Source: Polytrichum commune (Eukaryota > Streptophyta > Polytrichopsida > Polytrichales > Polytrichaceae). Taken from it: a stretch of DNA of 64,000 nt. Positions 1-13,387 of this stretch are shown here, piece by piece. The DNA lies in assembly GCA_950295325.1 (NCBI GenBank), contig OX485807.1, positions 51,076,796 to 51,140,795 of the forward strand. The letters are read 5' to 3'. Below the pieces are notes generated by a model that was given only the letters and a program-made list of their open reading frames with translations, made no database searches and was not told the origin of the DNA. Position 1 is the first letter of the stretch. Each line of letters begins with the position of its first letter. A program made the translations under genes and the position numbers.

Positions 1-1154
1 AAAAAAAATCATATATTTAGGTTTTTAATGCAATTATATGCTTCAAAATATATTCATTTCCTATATATAATTACATTTTTGGATTGCTTGTTAGAAGGGC
101 TGCAAGGGTTTCCTACATTAAAACAAATTGTATCACTCAATATTGGACTAGAACGCATTATAAGTGATTATAATCATGACCATATAATACGGGAGTTGCG
201 TACCCAGGTCTTGGATGCCCAAAATAAAAAATGTATATTCTCATTATCTAATTTTAATGTATATTGCCTAATCAATCCCTACCTTTCTCTTGCTTGGTAG
301 ATGTTAATGGTAATTTTTGTTGCAGGGTTGGTTCCTAGTTCCCAACCATGACTCCTACTCGTTTCCTCTATGGCCAATCTTGCATCCTCTAACTCCGATT
401 GCATTCTAATCCGACCCATATATTGGTTTCTTCCCAATCTCTTGCAAAGAACCCAACCCTAGCACCTAGTTAGGTCTAAACAAATTTCAACCAGGACTTG
501 GATTATCTGAATCTTTGTTATGAAAACCATGATTACATGATTGGATGACCAAATAATAAGGTACTCAACTACTTTCTCTTTGCTCATTCACCTTCACTTG
601 TTGAGTGTTTATAGATTTTCATACTCTTTGCATATGCAAAACTCGCATAGAAAGATTGAATGACCAACAAAAGAATTCATATCATGTTCATTAGGAGGAT
701 GGAAGTGATAGCAACAAAGCGCAACAATGACATGGTTGTGGATAACTCAGATTCAACAATCAACGCTCGATTCGTTGACTTGGAGAGCCGCATAGAACAT
801 GTCGCATCTGCAACCTTCACAAATCTACGGTGAATCATTGCTATCTATAAGTCTATTAACTGTACATTCACATATGTATGGCTCCAACTTTGGTTTCCAT
901 GTTGTGGTAGTTGAACATTGCACAATCAATGCATTTAATCGGTTTACAAAGTCTTCCACCTTTAAGAATGTTTGAACGTTGGAAAGCATCATTATGGTAT
1001 TGAAACTTGGCACAATACATGTTTGCATATGATGGTGGCAGTACAGTCTACTATTCAAATACCTGAAATCGAACATCCATCATTCTAATCAAGCAAAATA
1101 AATGGACTATATGAATGTCAACTTCTTGAATAAGATGTCTATATTTTCACATGT
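1..1154. other. Intergenic, no gene recognised
   Basis: AT-rich sequence. The only coding-like stretch is a 44-codon ORF at 699-833 on the plus strand. It may be an orphan exon of the predicted protein that follows, but no splice pair is convincing. Nothing else is supported. Confidence 0.5.
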
Positions 1155-2087
1155 ATGTTATTGGGTTGTTTTAGTGTTGGATTGGTTTTGGGGTCTATGA
1201 CACAAACTAAACCTCTAATCACAAAATATCGTGGTATTGTTGCAAACAGTCTACTAGATCACAAAGTAGAGCATGTGGCCGTGGGGGTGCAATCGGCACT
1301 CGAAGGAGCCACCATGGCTGAGGGCAAGTGTGGCGCTCTCGGAGCGGAACTAGTGAAGGTGTTTCGGATGCTGACATCTCGGAAGCAAAATGGAAGCTCA
1401 CGTAGAAAACACGACAATTGTAATAAAGGCTCCACTCCCTCCACCGCTAATGGTGATGGTGGACATGAAGCAAGAAATCATGACTCGTCTGTGATCCATA
1501 GCAATAATCTTGATCACCGCCATGACTCTTCCCAAAGTCAATTCTTTGGTTCCACTGGCATTGATCAAATTATGCCTACAAAATCGATTTCAGATCCAGG
1601 GCAAGCACAAGCTACAATGACACGGAATACAACAAGCTCTTCACATAAAAAGAGAGCACCAGGGCCCCATGGAAACAAGGTTGCAGTGGTTGCAAAAGAA
1701 ACATGTCAACCTATAACTTCCACTACACCTCAAAAGTCAGAGTCCAAAACGCCGCAATTGGAGAAAGATCGCAACAATGGAGTTGGCAGCTTTATTGTTG
1801 ACAATAATTTTAACGAAAGCAATGAAGGAGTTACTACCATGTCAAAAGAGTCCAAGTGGAGCCGCAACCGAAATATACCTCAAGAACACACTGAGTTGTG
1901 TATTTTAGAGGAACAGAAGAAAGGAGGTGAGCCTCGAGAAAAACGGCATGAAGGGCCTGCGAAAAATTGTCAGCGGACGAATATTCGATTAGAGGCTGGT
2001 CGGATACATGTAAATGTGAGCCACCGTTCGGCATTTGTGAACCATTCTGAGAAGCGGAGTGGAGATTTGATTGCGGTGCAATCTTGA
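1155..2087 (+). CDS. Hypothetical 310-aa protein, low-complexity
   Basis: Open frame of 310 codons starting at an ATG in otherwise AT-rich intergenic DNA, with a TGA stop. The product is hydrophilic and rich in Ser, Asn, Lys, Glu and His after a short hydrophobic start of about 20 residues. I recognise no domain, repeat or catalytic motif. Base composition is noticeably more GC-balanced than the flanks, which is the main argument for past coding use. It could be a single surviving exon of a larger gene, a fragment of a mobile-element protein, or a chance frame. No neighbouring gene gives context. Confidence 0.3.
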   Translation: MLLGCFSVGLVLGSMTQTKPLITKYRGIVANSLLDHKVEHVAVGVQSALEGATMAEGKCGALGAELVKVFRMLTSRKQNGSSRRKHDNCNKGSTPSTANGDGGHEARNHDSSVIHSNNLDHRHDSSQSQFFGSTGIDQIMPTKSISDPGQAQATMTRNTTSSSHKKRAPGPHGNKVAVVAKETCQPITSTTPQKSESKTPQLEKDRNNGVGSFIVDNNFNESNEGVTTMSKESKWSRNRNIPQEHTELCILEEQKKGGEPREKRHEGPAKNCQRTNIRLEAGRIHVNVSHRSAFVNHSEKRSGDLIAVQS

Positions 2088-5000
2088 TAAAGAATGATCA
2101 TTGTGTCATGAAATTCAAGCAAAATAGCCCATTATCAAAAGGCATTGATAGTAACATGTGGGTGAAAGTCTCTTCATTTATGCTTGTTTCATCAAGAAGC
2201 CAACGTTTCATCGAATTCTCTCATCGAGTCTAATGTATAAGACACACGACAAAATACTTTCTATCCAACAAGCGATTGACAAATACATGTTCATTTCATC
2301 ATGTAATTCTCCACCTTTACCTTGTCTTTTTGTTGTCTTTGGTTATTTTACACGATAAATTGTTTTGATAAATCATTATTAACATTAATTTGTCCTTTGA
2401 ATCTTGAGATTATTCCTCACATGTTTGCTTCATATCTTTATAGGAAACATGGTTTGGTACTAAAGGGAATCGCAAGGGTATTCACAATGACAACAACAAA
2501 TTTGATTGCAAAGGAAAATGGAAGTGTAAGCATTTCTAACTCATATCCAATCAATAGAAGATCAATATTCCTAGATCACTTACATAATATTGTTGACCAA
2601 GTGTGATTTTTCTCATATGGAAACAATGAAAAAAACATTTTTTTGAATGTGAAAGTACTTTTACCTTGCAAAAAATGTGGTTTATATTCTTCATATTTTA
2701 TTTCATCAATTACTTACTACAATTATGTTTATGGATATTTAGGTATAGGTGCTAAGAATGTATTTTGTACCCTCTAAAAGGTTGATCAATTTATCCTCAG
2801 ATGACATTCACATGCCTATCATTTCCAACCCATCCATGCACTTATGTTATATTGGCATTGAGCATCATTTATAGTGGATCAATCTTACTTATTTTGTTAT
2901 TTGGTAACGTTAATTTGGTTTAATTGTTCTAGAAGATTTATTTTGAGAATGTGGATAGAATTTTATACTTGTGAAGAAGGATAATAATAATAATAATATA
3001 ATAATATATATATTTTAAAAACAAATTAAATTTTAGATAGATTTATTTGCTGATAGTTGTAGACTTGACTAAAATTTATAAATATTTTCTTGGGATCAGT
3101 GAAATCAAATTCGATCTATTTCAAGAACAATGACTCGGACATGGTGTGCCTCAAATCATCATCAACTTGAGCATAATCCTAGGCAATGGCTGAGGTGCAC
3201 TATTTTATTAAAATTGTGCATGTGATATGAGGTATGTTATACAACAACTATGGTAGATCTGGATCTTTGCTATCTTAGTCAACTTAATAACCTTGGAGAT
3301 ATGGAATTTTAGCATGACAATATCAAAATGAGGTAGTTGAAGTTGCTCTTGAACTTCATGTTAAAAGAGCTCCAATTTGTTGTGTACATTTAGCAATCAA
3401 CACCTTCTTTGGTAAATTAGAATTACCACTCAAAGCCTTGATCACATAGTCATTTGTAAGTGTAGAGCATATTATGAAGGTTGACAATTAGAATCTAGTA
3501 TATTGTAAGTGTAGAGCATATCCTAAAGGTTGACAATTGAAGTCTAGTATTGTAGTCATATGAAATTTGTATCTACTTCTTTGACCTTCAATTTCTAGTA
3601 ATCTTCCTAAGTTTGTTGAAATATCTTTTACACACAAGGGGGGGGGGGGGGGCAAACCGGCTTTTCACTTGAAAATGTGATGCAATAAAGATAGGGTCCA
3701 ATTGAGTATTTAATAGTATTTGAAAAATTCACGGTATTAGACACTCATTTTGAGAATATATTTGATACATAAGAATACTCACCAAATGTGTGGAATATCC
3801 CATGAATATGCACATTATGTCATATGCCCCTTTAAAAACACCATGTTATTTTGCACATATTCATATCCCTACAAAGGAGTTAACCCCCCCCCCTCCCCCA
3901 ACATAGACATTGTATGACTTTCTATTGAAGGGCTTCCAAACTTATAGCCATTACAATGTTCTCCTTAGGGTTTATTATATGCTAAACCATTCGAGCACAT
4001 CTATTCTCCACATAAAGTATCCTTGACAAGATGTTCTAGTCAACCCTCTTGTTGGCAATAAATGGCCATGTTAAAAGCAACTTTGACTACAAGAAAATTC
4101 GAAGACCATGTTTCCAGGTTCCCTTTGAAAAGATAGCTTACACCCATTTGAAGCCTTTTCACCCAACACCATCTGGTTCACCTTTATGTTCATAAGAAAT
4201 TAGGCCACTCTTGCATTCCATCAAGTGCTCAGTCCATGTGGAAATGCATGTTTGAAGAGGGAGGGGGGACTACACGAGGATTGCATCAACATTGGTTGTA
4301 ACAAGCTTAACTTCAATTGCTCTATTGCATCATTATTTATATTTGTGTTGATTTATTCAATCACATTCAAATCTTTTCATTAGCACCTAATGGCAAAGGG
4401 TCTAAATTGTGTGTCTTTGCAATCTTCGTTGGTTTGTAGCAAGTTCATAGAAGGCATATGATGGTGACCTACTATATGGCAATTTTCACCCCAACAGGGA
4501 AAGTAATCATTGTGGGAGATCAAACATGGAATGCCTTAATTACACAAAATAATCAAAGCACATAATTATGAAGCATTGTCATGGATCACTTGTATCATAG
4601 CCCACAACAACATGCAGTGCGAGATGCACATTACTTGGAAAATCCTCATTATTAATAAAAAAAACTTTCCATGCAATTATTAAGCTCTGTTGTGGACACA
4701 AACTTGTTGGGATGTTTGAACGTTTTTTTGAGTAAAGTTTGCAACTTTGGCATTGTTGAGTTGAGCATGTAGAATTAAATATTGATTTCTTTAGTTATGA
4801 GAGGTTTTAATTTCATTATGTTACATGTCCAAAACATCTCTAGGTGGAGCATGGCGAGTTTGAAATTGACTAAAACAAAACAAAATGATATCAAAAAATC
4901 CAAGTGAAATTAAAGTTAATTGCATGAGTTGGATAGTTTAAGCTAAAGGAAACTACTTCACAAACATAATAATACTGGGCCTTGGACAACCTCTCCCTTT

Positions 5001-6100
5001 CTAAACCAGGAGAGGGCGGGTTGGGTGGCAAACCATAGATCCTTGACACTTGAGATGAAACATCAAACCCCACCATTGGGTTGGTGAGAAGACCCCCATG
5101 CCACCAAGCCTCCTTCTCACCTGGTGGATAGAACATAGGCATTGCGTCCATCCTTGGCTCAGACTGTTAGGTTGTCAACGAGGTATTGGCAGGTCATTAC
5201 CAACCTGGAAAAGGTTACAACCCTCTTTTGGCGATGGTGACCACAATTTCCTTGCACTACGTTATATCGGGATCTCAATTCGAGACTCAAAACATGTGCA
5301 GTCACATGCATTTTGCAAGAGCATGGCTTTTCATTGGACTTTCCCAAATTCGGCCTACAAGTTGTGGCTTGTGGAGGCAAAACTTGTTGGAATATATGTA
5401 AGTTTCGTTCTTCTTTCTCTTGCCACTTGAACTTTGTGTTTCCTCCTTGAAACCCTATTGACAAATCTAACCCTCATCATCCTTATAAGGTAGGACTCCC
5501 TTTACGCCTTGCAAATTTTCAGGCTCCCCCTTTACATGAATGCATTCAATTGTGGCCAAAGAGTAAAGCGGCTCCAAGCAAGGTGACTCTCATTCAAAAA
5601 TCCATTGGTTGTGACAATTTTATTTTGCTTTTGGGTCATCATTGCATTTATAGCTAAACCCTTCCCTATCAATAGTACGTTATGGAAGTTGCTACAAGGA
5701 CAAAACCCTTTATCATAGGTCAATTGCTTGTTGGTATGGCTAGGTGAGGGTGTATTTGTAATTTTGTAGTGCACAAGCTACAAGTCCTTAAGCTAATTTT
5801 GAACAAACCCCAAAATAATGGATGCATAATCCCTAGGTGATTACATGCCCCACGAAGCATCCTATATGGTTTGAGTAACGTTGTGAAATCACATACATGA
5901 TGCTTCAATGATTGACAAGCGTGCTTTGACAAATCAAAACGAAAAGCTTTATTGGGAAACTAGAAGATCAAGGAGATTGTTGCATAAACATGTCGCAAGA
6001 TGAATCATACTCTATAACATTTCGTATCCATCTACCTATTCATGCGCTTACAAAAGTGTTAAATAAGGTAATGTTAAAATAAAATTGTCAATTGAGATAA
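2088..6100. other. Intergenic, no gene recognised
   Basis: AT-rich, with no frame I can defend as coding. It contains a 15-base poly-G run at 3638-3652 and a 10-base poly-C run at 3884-3893. Short frames on both strands are not conserved-looking. Confidence 0.5.
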
Positions 6101-8720
6101 AGGTACAGTTTAAGGGGGAGGGGGTTATGGTTTTCCACTAGAAAAAGTGGTATGCAATGTCCGGGGAGAACCGGTAGTGTAATGGCGGCCGGTTGGTTTT
6201 GTGAAAAGTCCGGTTGAATTGGGAAAGTGGAAGATGTGAAACTGGTGTTTTAAATAAAATAAAACAACCAGAGCTAGCAACCATTTTGAGGAGGAGGATT
6301 TTTACTCGGATGAATTGTGAAATAGGCGGATTTCATCCGGTTTGATTCATCTAGGGCCGGATATCATCAGGTTCTAGGGTTTAGGTTATGTGTTCATTGT
6401 AAGTTTGTAGTGATTTGGCGAATGGCAGACAAGCGAAGCTTTTGCTTCATTATTGCATTTCATTGTTGATGGCTAGCGTTTAGAATGTATTATGAGTGTG
6501 TCTATGGAAGATCTTCGTGGTGATCTTGATAACATACTAATGGAAGCCATAGCTTTATGGAGGAACTCTACAAAGTTTAGAGGGTTGTTTTCACATCCAC
6601 AAAGATACCTTTCAAGGCGTTTTCCTCTTAAAGGTGAAGATGATATTGCTGATTTTGACTCTAACAGTTGATGAATTTCATTTTTGTATATAATATGGTA
6701 TGTTAGGTTACTCTTTTATATGAGGTTTTAAGACCTAGGTATGATAGAAGAGTAAATCCATGGCCATCAACCGGTTGATGGGTTATTTTAGGTTCAACTC
6801 CTGCTATGGATAAATTGTTGATCTTTGTTGTTGTTTCTTGTATTTAATGAATTGCTGATCATTGTTGTTGGATGTTGATATCATTACATATTATTGTTGT
6901 ATGTTGATATGTACTTTGGACGTTGTTGTTGAATGGTGTATGTTATTTGTAGATATACTTTTGCTACATTGGAAAACCGGCTTACTTATCAATGCCCAAG
7001 TTTTTCGCTAGTTGTCATTACAATAAAGAGGAAATTAGCCGGCACTTGAAAAAAAATATAGGATATTGGCCGGTCCAAATTAAAGGCAACAAGTTCGCAA
7101 CCGGTCAAATCCTGAAAAAACCAGTAAAAGTTGTGAAGGGGCGGATTTAACCTGGTTGAGGTCAAAAATCTCCCGAACCTTGGTGGTATGATAACATTTA
7201 GGATCATAATAAATGTCTTGAAGCAAAAAATATGTAGAAGTAAAATAGAAGAAATTGTCAAATGATGAATTGTAAGTATGTCCCACAAGCTTTAAATGAC
7301 AATGGACTCAACCTTATAAGCGGAAATAAATCACAAGAACCCGAAGAACTTCCCCTAATTTCTTGGGGTAATCAACCATTGTGTGGACTGTCTCTAGATC
7401 CATATCATTAGCTTCAATGTCGTGAAACTTTGAAATGACGAAAGGTTTTCATTGAAGAAAAGAAAGAAAAAGGAACACTACACTGATTATCTCAATTAGT
7501 GTGTGTGGTATCAATTCCCTAAACACGCACTACTTTGCCACGACTCAAAATTGGCGAGGGTTGAACTTTTCACTACATGATACTAAACTCTTGAATTCAT
7601 GTTTATTTATCATATATTTCAGGAAAATTAGTGCGTGCTCTAAAGTATTCGTAGAGTGATTAAAAAAATTATATGTAAAAGTGAATAGTGCCATGATTAA
7701 TAATGCCAATAGTTTCAATAAATAATGTTGTTATGAATAGTAATTTTAATGAGTCGTGCTGGGATGAACAGTGCTTCCTAGATTTTTTGGTAGCATTAAT
7801 TTCATAGGTTAAAGAAAGTTAGTATCACCTTCACTAATTTCCCACACTTATTATTAGCCCTCCCTCACTAATTGGGAATATTAGCCCTCCCTCACTGATA
7901 GCTTGGAAGTGTACTTCAATTTGGCCCAACACGTCAATAGGGTAAATAGGTGGTGGTGGGAGGGGGGGGGGGTCCTTGCTACGTTAAATATGTTATTTTT
8001 TGTCACTTACTCTTCGGAGTTACACATTGTTATATCTTTTTAATAATGATGTAATTTTGTACCAAGTAAATATTTTAATGTTCTATAATGTCCATACAAC
8101 CAATTCGACCTTTGTTGATAAACCAAAAATGAGATGTACAATAAAAAATTATAATGTTGCCTAATTCCAAATAGTAAGTGACACTAAATATCATATTAGT
8201 GTATATATACAACTACGCATGTTTGTTATCGGGTTCTATGACAACTTGTGTGATGGTTACGGAATGTTACTCATGTTTTAAAATTTTTAAAATTTTGTCA
8301 ATAAGGTTCTCTTCAAGTTTTTTCTCTAGTTCAAGTGGGATTGACATGCTTTTGTACCAGTTGGTTTTGGGAGTGGATTAGATTAATTGGGTCACAAAGT
8401 TGAGCACGAATGAGATGTCCACCACAATACATCATGTGCTAGACTATAACTTAATGTCAACTATAGCTTTTGTCATTTCTAGTCATGTCCCTCTAGAATT
8501 GGACTCTTAATAGAAATACACAATCTCTCATGTTTATGTGACCAAATTATGTCAAGTTTGAATAAAGTGTAACTTGTTCTCAAAGCTTTGAAGTATGTTG
8601 ACTATAAAATTAATTTTTTTTGATGAAGGGCTTTGGAAAAAGTAAAAAATTCACGTAAAGTATGGCTATTTTTGTGCCATTCAATTTGATATGCATTTTG
8701 AGGACTTCAACCTTTCGGAA
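6101..8720. other. Intergenic, diverged repeats
   Basis: No gene recognised. CCGG-containing words are dense at about 6150-6370 and 6970-7160. A sequence starting CACTACACTGATTATC at 7476 matches the left end of the element at 8721. The stretch 8010-8140 is a diverged copy of 8750-8890. These look like eroded non-autonomous DNA transposons whose second ends I could not find. Confidence 0.4.
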
Positions 8721-9434
8721 CACTACACTGATTATCCCAATTAGCATGTGTTATTATTCGGAGTTACACAATGTTATAACTATTTGATGAGAATGTAGGC
8801 TTTTACCAAGCAAAGTCATTTATGGTCTATAATATTGGAACAACCTATTGAACTTTTGTTCATAAAAATTCAACTCTTGAGTAAGATGTTATTGCATTGT
8901 GTAACTTCGAATAATAACACACACTATAGTAGAGGCGCCCATTACCGATTAGAACCTCATCAACAATCTATAAGGTGGCATAATTTTGATCAGGCTAGGA
9001 TTGTTTTTAGTAATTTTTTTTGTGGGTGGTTAAAATAAGGTTCGAGTTTTCGTGGTTTCTAAGGTTGCTTTCCATGTAGGCCGCTTCGCCCACCAAATTC
9101 TAGTGGAAATGTAGATCCCATCAAGTGGATCTCCATTTCCATTAGAATCTAGTGGGCAAAGCATCCTACATGAAAACTAACCCTAAGTCTAACATCTTTA
9201 GTTATGGTAGACTCTAGACATTGATAATGTGTTCGGACCAACTTTTGGCTTCAAAATTTCATTGCAAGTTCATTTAAAGGAATAAAAATACCAAAAAAAT
9301 TGCAATCCTCTTGAGTTCTATCTTCCTACACAGGAAAAATTGCACCACCTTATACTTCTCTATATTTGGCACATAACCTCTTAAGGTGATCGGTTGTGGG
9401 CGCCTCTACTCTAATTGGGATGATCAGTGTCGTG
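8721..9434. mobile_element. CACTA-like non-autonomous element (candidate)
   Basis: Left end CACTACACTGATTATCCCAA; the right end is its reverse complement with two mismatches in 24 bp, ending at 9434. Inside, an inverted pair (8746-8773 and 8894-8921) and a 120-bp hairpin are present. Terminal CACTA and size fit a MITE of the CACTA group. No matching 3-bp target duplication is seen (GAA versus CAC), so the boundaries may be composite. Confidence 0.4.
9062..9182. repeat. 120-bp near-perfect hairpin
   Basis: Two arms of about 55 bp are reverse complements with only a few mismatches around a very short loop near 9117-9124. The arms start GGTTGCTTTCCATGTAGG and GGTTAGTTTTCATGTAGG read inward. It may be a tiny foldback MITE, or could be transcribed into a small-RNA precursor. 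Confidence 0.6.
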
Positions 9435-12040
9435 CACCTCGGGCGGGTAACTGAGGGGTTGATCACACCGGCTAGTTCACACACCATCCGTTGGCATCCC
9501 CGTCTGTAATAATGTGAAAAATGATGGGCCAACATCTACTTCTCAACATAATCCCCAATAATTTCATAACTGGAACCGGATGAAAATTTTGGCGTGATCA
9601 GGGCATGAGAGGCTGGGGCAAACCAACCCGTACATTGGTTCCTTGGAGGCAAGGGTTTAGGCATCCAACAAGGAACGAGTGTATGGGTTCATTCGCCCAA
9701 ATCGGCATGAGACCGGGCAGTGATGGCGGCTACTCTCAGGTAGGATAACATGCAGTAAAAATAGATATTGTCTTGTAGTCTGAAGATGATGCTAGGCAAT
9801 CACTTATATTTGGATGTCAAGGACAATCCTCCCCTGAACCTGGGAATTGATTATTGGCAGCTGTGAATCTGTGGAGAATTATGGGATGGTATCCTGGCTG
9901 TTCTAAACTTCTTACTTGCAATATTGCAAATTTCCAAGTCTTTTCATTTGCTGCTTACCTTACTGCACCTCAAATCATAGGCTCGCCTATATTGAAACTT
10001 ATTGGTGGTCCACTATCCCAATCTCTAATTTAAGTAAAAGATTATATCACTTTTGCTCTAGCAAATGTAACCTTTGAAAGTGAGATACATTTTGGGTTGG
10101 AGTGTCCTCTCTACAACTCTGTTAAGAGACACAATTCCTTCCGTGTTTTCAAAGTGTAATACTAGGCAATCTCAATTGAATCATCAAGTTTATATTAGCT
10201 TTTATCTCACGGAGGTCATTGCACTTCATTATCCTAGGGAGATAATGTCAAGGGTGCTTAAACCAACACCCTAAGCTTTTGCACATACATTTGGTTATGT
10301 GGTTCATAATATATATATATATATATATATATATACTCATATTAGCCTTTGGGTTAAACATAGGTATAAAGAAAAAAAAAATAGCCTCAATTGATTATTT
10401 GATGAATACTCAAAGTCAGAATCACTAGCTTCTTTAAACCGATCCCTAGGCCCCGTGTATGATGGCCTTGCATATGATGAGGACCTTCACCTTCATTGCC
10501 TAGAAGGAACACAACATAGTTGGGTACTAGACCGAAGCTAGATCAAAGCCCAACATGGGCACCTCCATGATCCCACCTAGTTTAGTTGTAGAATTGTCCC
10601 CTTGCATCTTGAATACCGACCCCTTGTTACTCATAACCAACCCCCTTGGCCTTGTGAGCTTCAATTGTTCCCTCTTCATGAATAGAATGGCGCTAGAATA
10701 GGCATTGACAAGCCATCCTAAACCCACCTTGAATCGACTTCATATAAAGTGGATCTTGTTGCCTACCCTATATGGAGTGGAGGCTGGTATGCAACGGTGC
10801 CACTAATGGTACCTAAACCCGTCACTTTGTGGGCCTGGGCACTCCTTTCCATGGCAAATGGTTCAAGGTAGTAGAGTGTTGGTGATTGGGAGGCTTTTAT
10901 AAGTGTTGCTTTTGGGTGAGGTGTTGGTTTTAGCACCTTCTACCTTAGCCTCTTTGTCACCATCTCAATATAAGTCTACTAGTCCCATACGCCTTTTGTC
11001 TTTCAAGATTTCAAAATCAATCTCATTTCATTGGAGCAAAAATCGAGAAGGTTGATTTGTAAACATATTAGAGCACTTAAAAATGGGAGAAGGAAAATCA
11101 TAAGCAACTCCAAGTGAATTTATATGCAATGGAAGACGTGGTGGTGATGAGGATGCCATCGCCCCACTGTTCCCCACCATTATTGTCTAAATACTAGAAA
11201 GGTTTTCAAAGAAAAAGGGTTGAAGGTCAAGGATTCTTCCCCAAAACAAACATTTGACAAAAAGAAAGAGAAAGGAAATGTGGAAAGGTAAAGGGACTAC
11301 AAGTGCAAAAGGTGGATATGGTGGGGGAAACATAGGGGAGGTGACATGTATGGAGCCAAGGTGGCAACATAGCAAGGGCATGAGACATGGTGGCGGGTCA
11401 GGGGGAAGGGGGGGGGGACTTATGAACACGAGTATGGCCATGGTGGTTATGCACAAACATGGGAGAACATATGGACATGGGCATATAGTTGCATGGGTGT
11501 ATGGGGTTAGGTTGATCAATGATATCAATTCATATGCACAGGTTCAACATGCTAGAATGGCATGGGTCAAACTACACTGAATATTGTATTCGGTGTCACC
11601 AATTCTACTTGTCTTGCTCAAAAATACTTGTAAACCACCTACGTAATGTCACAAACACTAAATGTAAACCTAATGGTACTGTGGATTTACAATGTTCTAA
11701 TTGTTGCCACATACTAACTGATTTTTCATCCAAGTTTCAATTACCTATGACAATATCTCATCACAAAAATGTTAAGATGCAGAACATAACAAACTTCGTA
11801 AGTGCATATTTCATTACAGAAATGTAAGTGGGGATGACAGTACTTGTAAACTTTATTCACAAGAAGTGTCCTTAGGAAAGTTACCAAAGTAACATAGAAT
11901 ACCATATGACATAGTTCAAGCCCAGTCATTCCTGAATCTGCATCCGGCAACGAAGAGTGGCCTCCATGCAGGATGCAGACGCAAACCCACGTAAAACTGC
12001 CACTCATCCTGCATTGCCTTCCTTCAATACTAACTCTTGA
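9435..12040. other. Intergenic, no gene recognised
   Basis: AT-rich with an (AT)n microsatellite at about 10308-10335. A Gly/Lys-rich frame near 11254-11580 is low complexity and not credible as a gene. Confidence 0.5.
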
Positions 12041-12049
12041 ATCTCCTCT

Positions 12050-13190
12050 AAAATGATCCGTAATTTTTCTGAAGTCATATACTTCAACCAGTTATTTATC
12101 TCTCAAGCTCGTCCGGTTCATGTGTAACTAGGAATCTTCCTGAAAGTCTGAAACCTCAAATGGTTATTTCTCAAGCTCGTCCGGTTCATGTGTAACTAGT
12201 AATCTTCCTGAAAGTCTGAAACCTCAACCGGTTATTTCTCAAGCTCGTCCGGTTCATGTGTAACTAGTAATCTACCTGAAAGTCTGAAACCTCAACCGGT
12301 TATTTTTTAAGCTCGTCCGGTTCATGTGTAACTAGGAATCTTCCTGAAAGTCTGAAACCTCAACCGGTTATTTCTCAAGCTCGTCCGGTTCATGTGTAAC
12401 TAGTAGTCTTCCTGAAAGTCTGAAACCTTAACCGGTTATTTTATCAAGCTCGTCCGGTTCATGTGTAACTAGTAATCTTCCCGAATGTCTGAAACCTCAA
12501 CCAGTTATTTATCTCTCAAGCTCGTCCGGTTCATGTGTAACTAGTAGTCTTCCTGAAAGTCTGAAACCTCAACCGGTTATTTCTCAAGCTCGTCCGGTTC
12601 ATGTGTAACTAGTAGTCTTCCTGAAAGTCTGAAACCTTAACCGGTTATTTTATCAAGCTCGTCCGGTTCATGTGTAACTAGAAATCTTCCCGAATGTCTG
12701 AAACCTCAACCAGTTATTTATCTCTCAAGCTCGTCCGGTTCATGTGTAACTAGTAGTCTTCCTGAAAGTCTGAAACCTCAACCGGTTATTTCTCAAGCTC
12801 GTCCGGTTCATGTGTAACTAGTAGTCTTCCTGAAAGTCTGAAACCTCAACCGGTTATTTCTCAAGCTCGTCCGGTTCATGTGTAACTAGTAGTCTTCCTG
12901 AAAGTCTGAAACCTTAACCGGTTATTTTATCAAGCTCGTCCGGTTCATGTGTAACTAGTAATCTTCCTGAATGTCTGAAACCTCAACCAGTTATTTATCT
13001 CTTAAGCTCGTCCGGTTCATGTGTAACTAGTAGTCTTCCTGAAAGTCTGAAACCTCAACCAGTTATTTATCTCTCAAACTCGTCCTGTTCAATGTGTGAT
13101 GGGTAATTTTTCTGAAGTCATGAACTTCAACCGGCTATTTATTTCTCAAGCTCGTCCGGTTCATATGTGATGGGTAATTTTCCTGAAGTC
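12050..13190. repeat. 68-bp tandem satellite, about 16 units
   Basis: Head-to-tail units of about 68 bp, some expanded by 4-6 bp in the TTATTTATCTCTCAAGC segment. Each unit carries the palindrome AACCGGTT and a second CCGGTTCATGTGTAAC box. Inner units are nearly identical while the first and last are diverged, as expected for array edges. Longer and shorter unit variants recur in a higher-order pattern. Confidence 0.9.
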
Positions 13191-13387
13191 TCCTCCATAT
13201 ATCAACCACACCTCCATCTCCTCCATATACCGGCATGAGTGAATAAAATATTTAGTGCTATAGTGTTCGCAGGTACATAGTAGTCAGCAAGTTGCAAGTT
13301 GCGACAGATTAGAAATAGGATGTGGTGAGTATGCAAGAGTTGATTTCGCCTCACTCTGTGGAGCTCGCGAATGCGGGAAGTTGAAGG

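Noticed and set aside
11254-11580. Gly/Lys-rich 108-codon frame
   Set aside because: Low complexity, weak start context, and the opposite strand is equally open.
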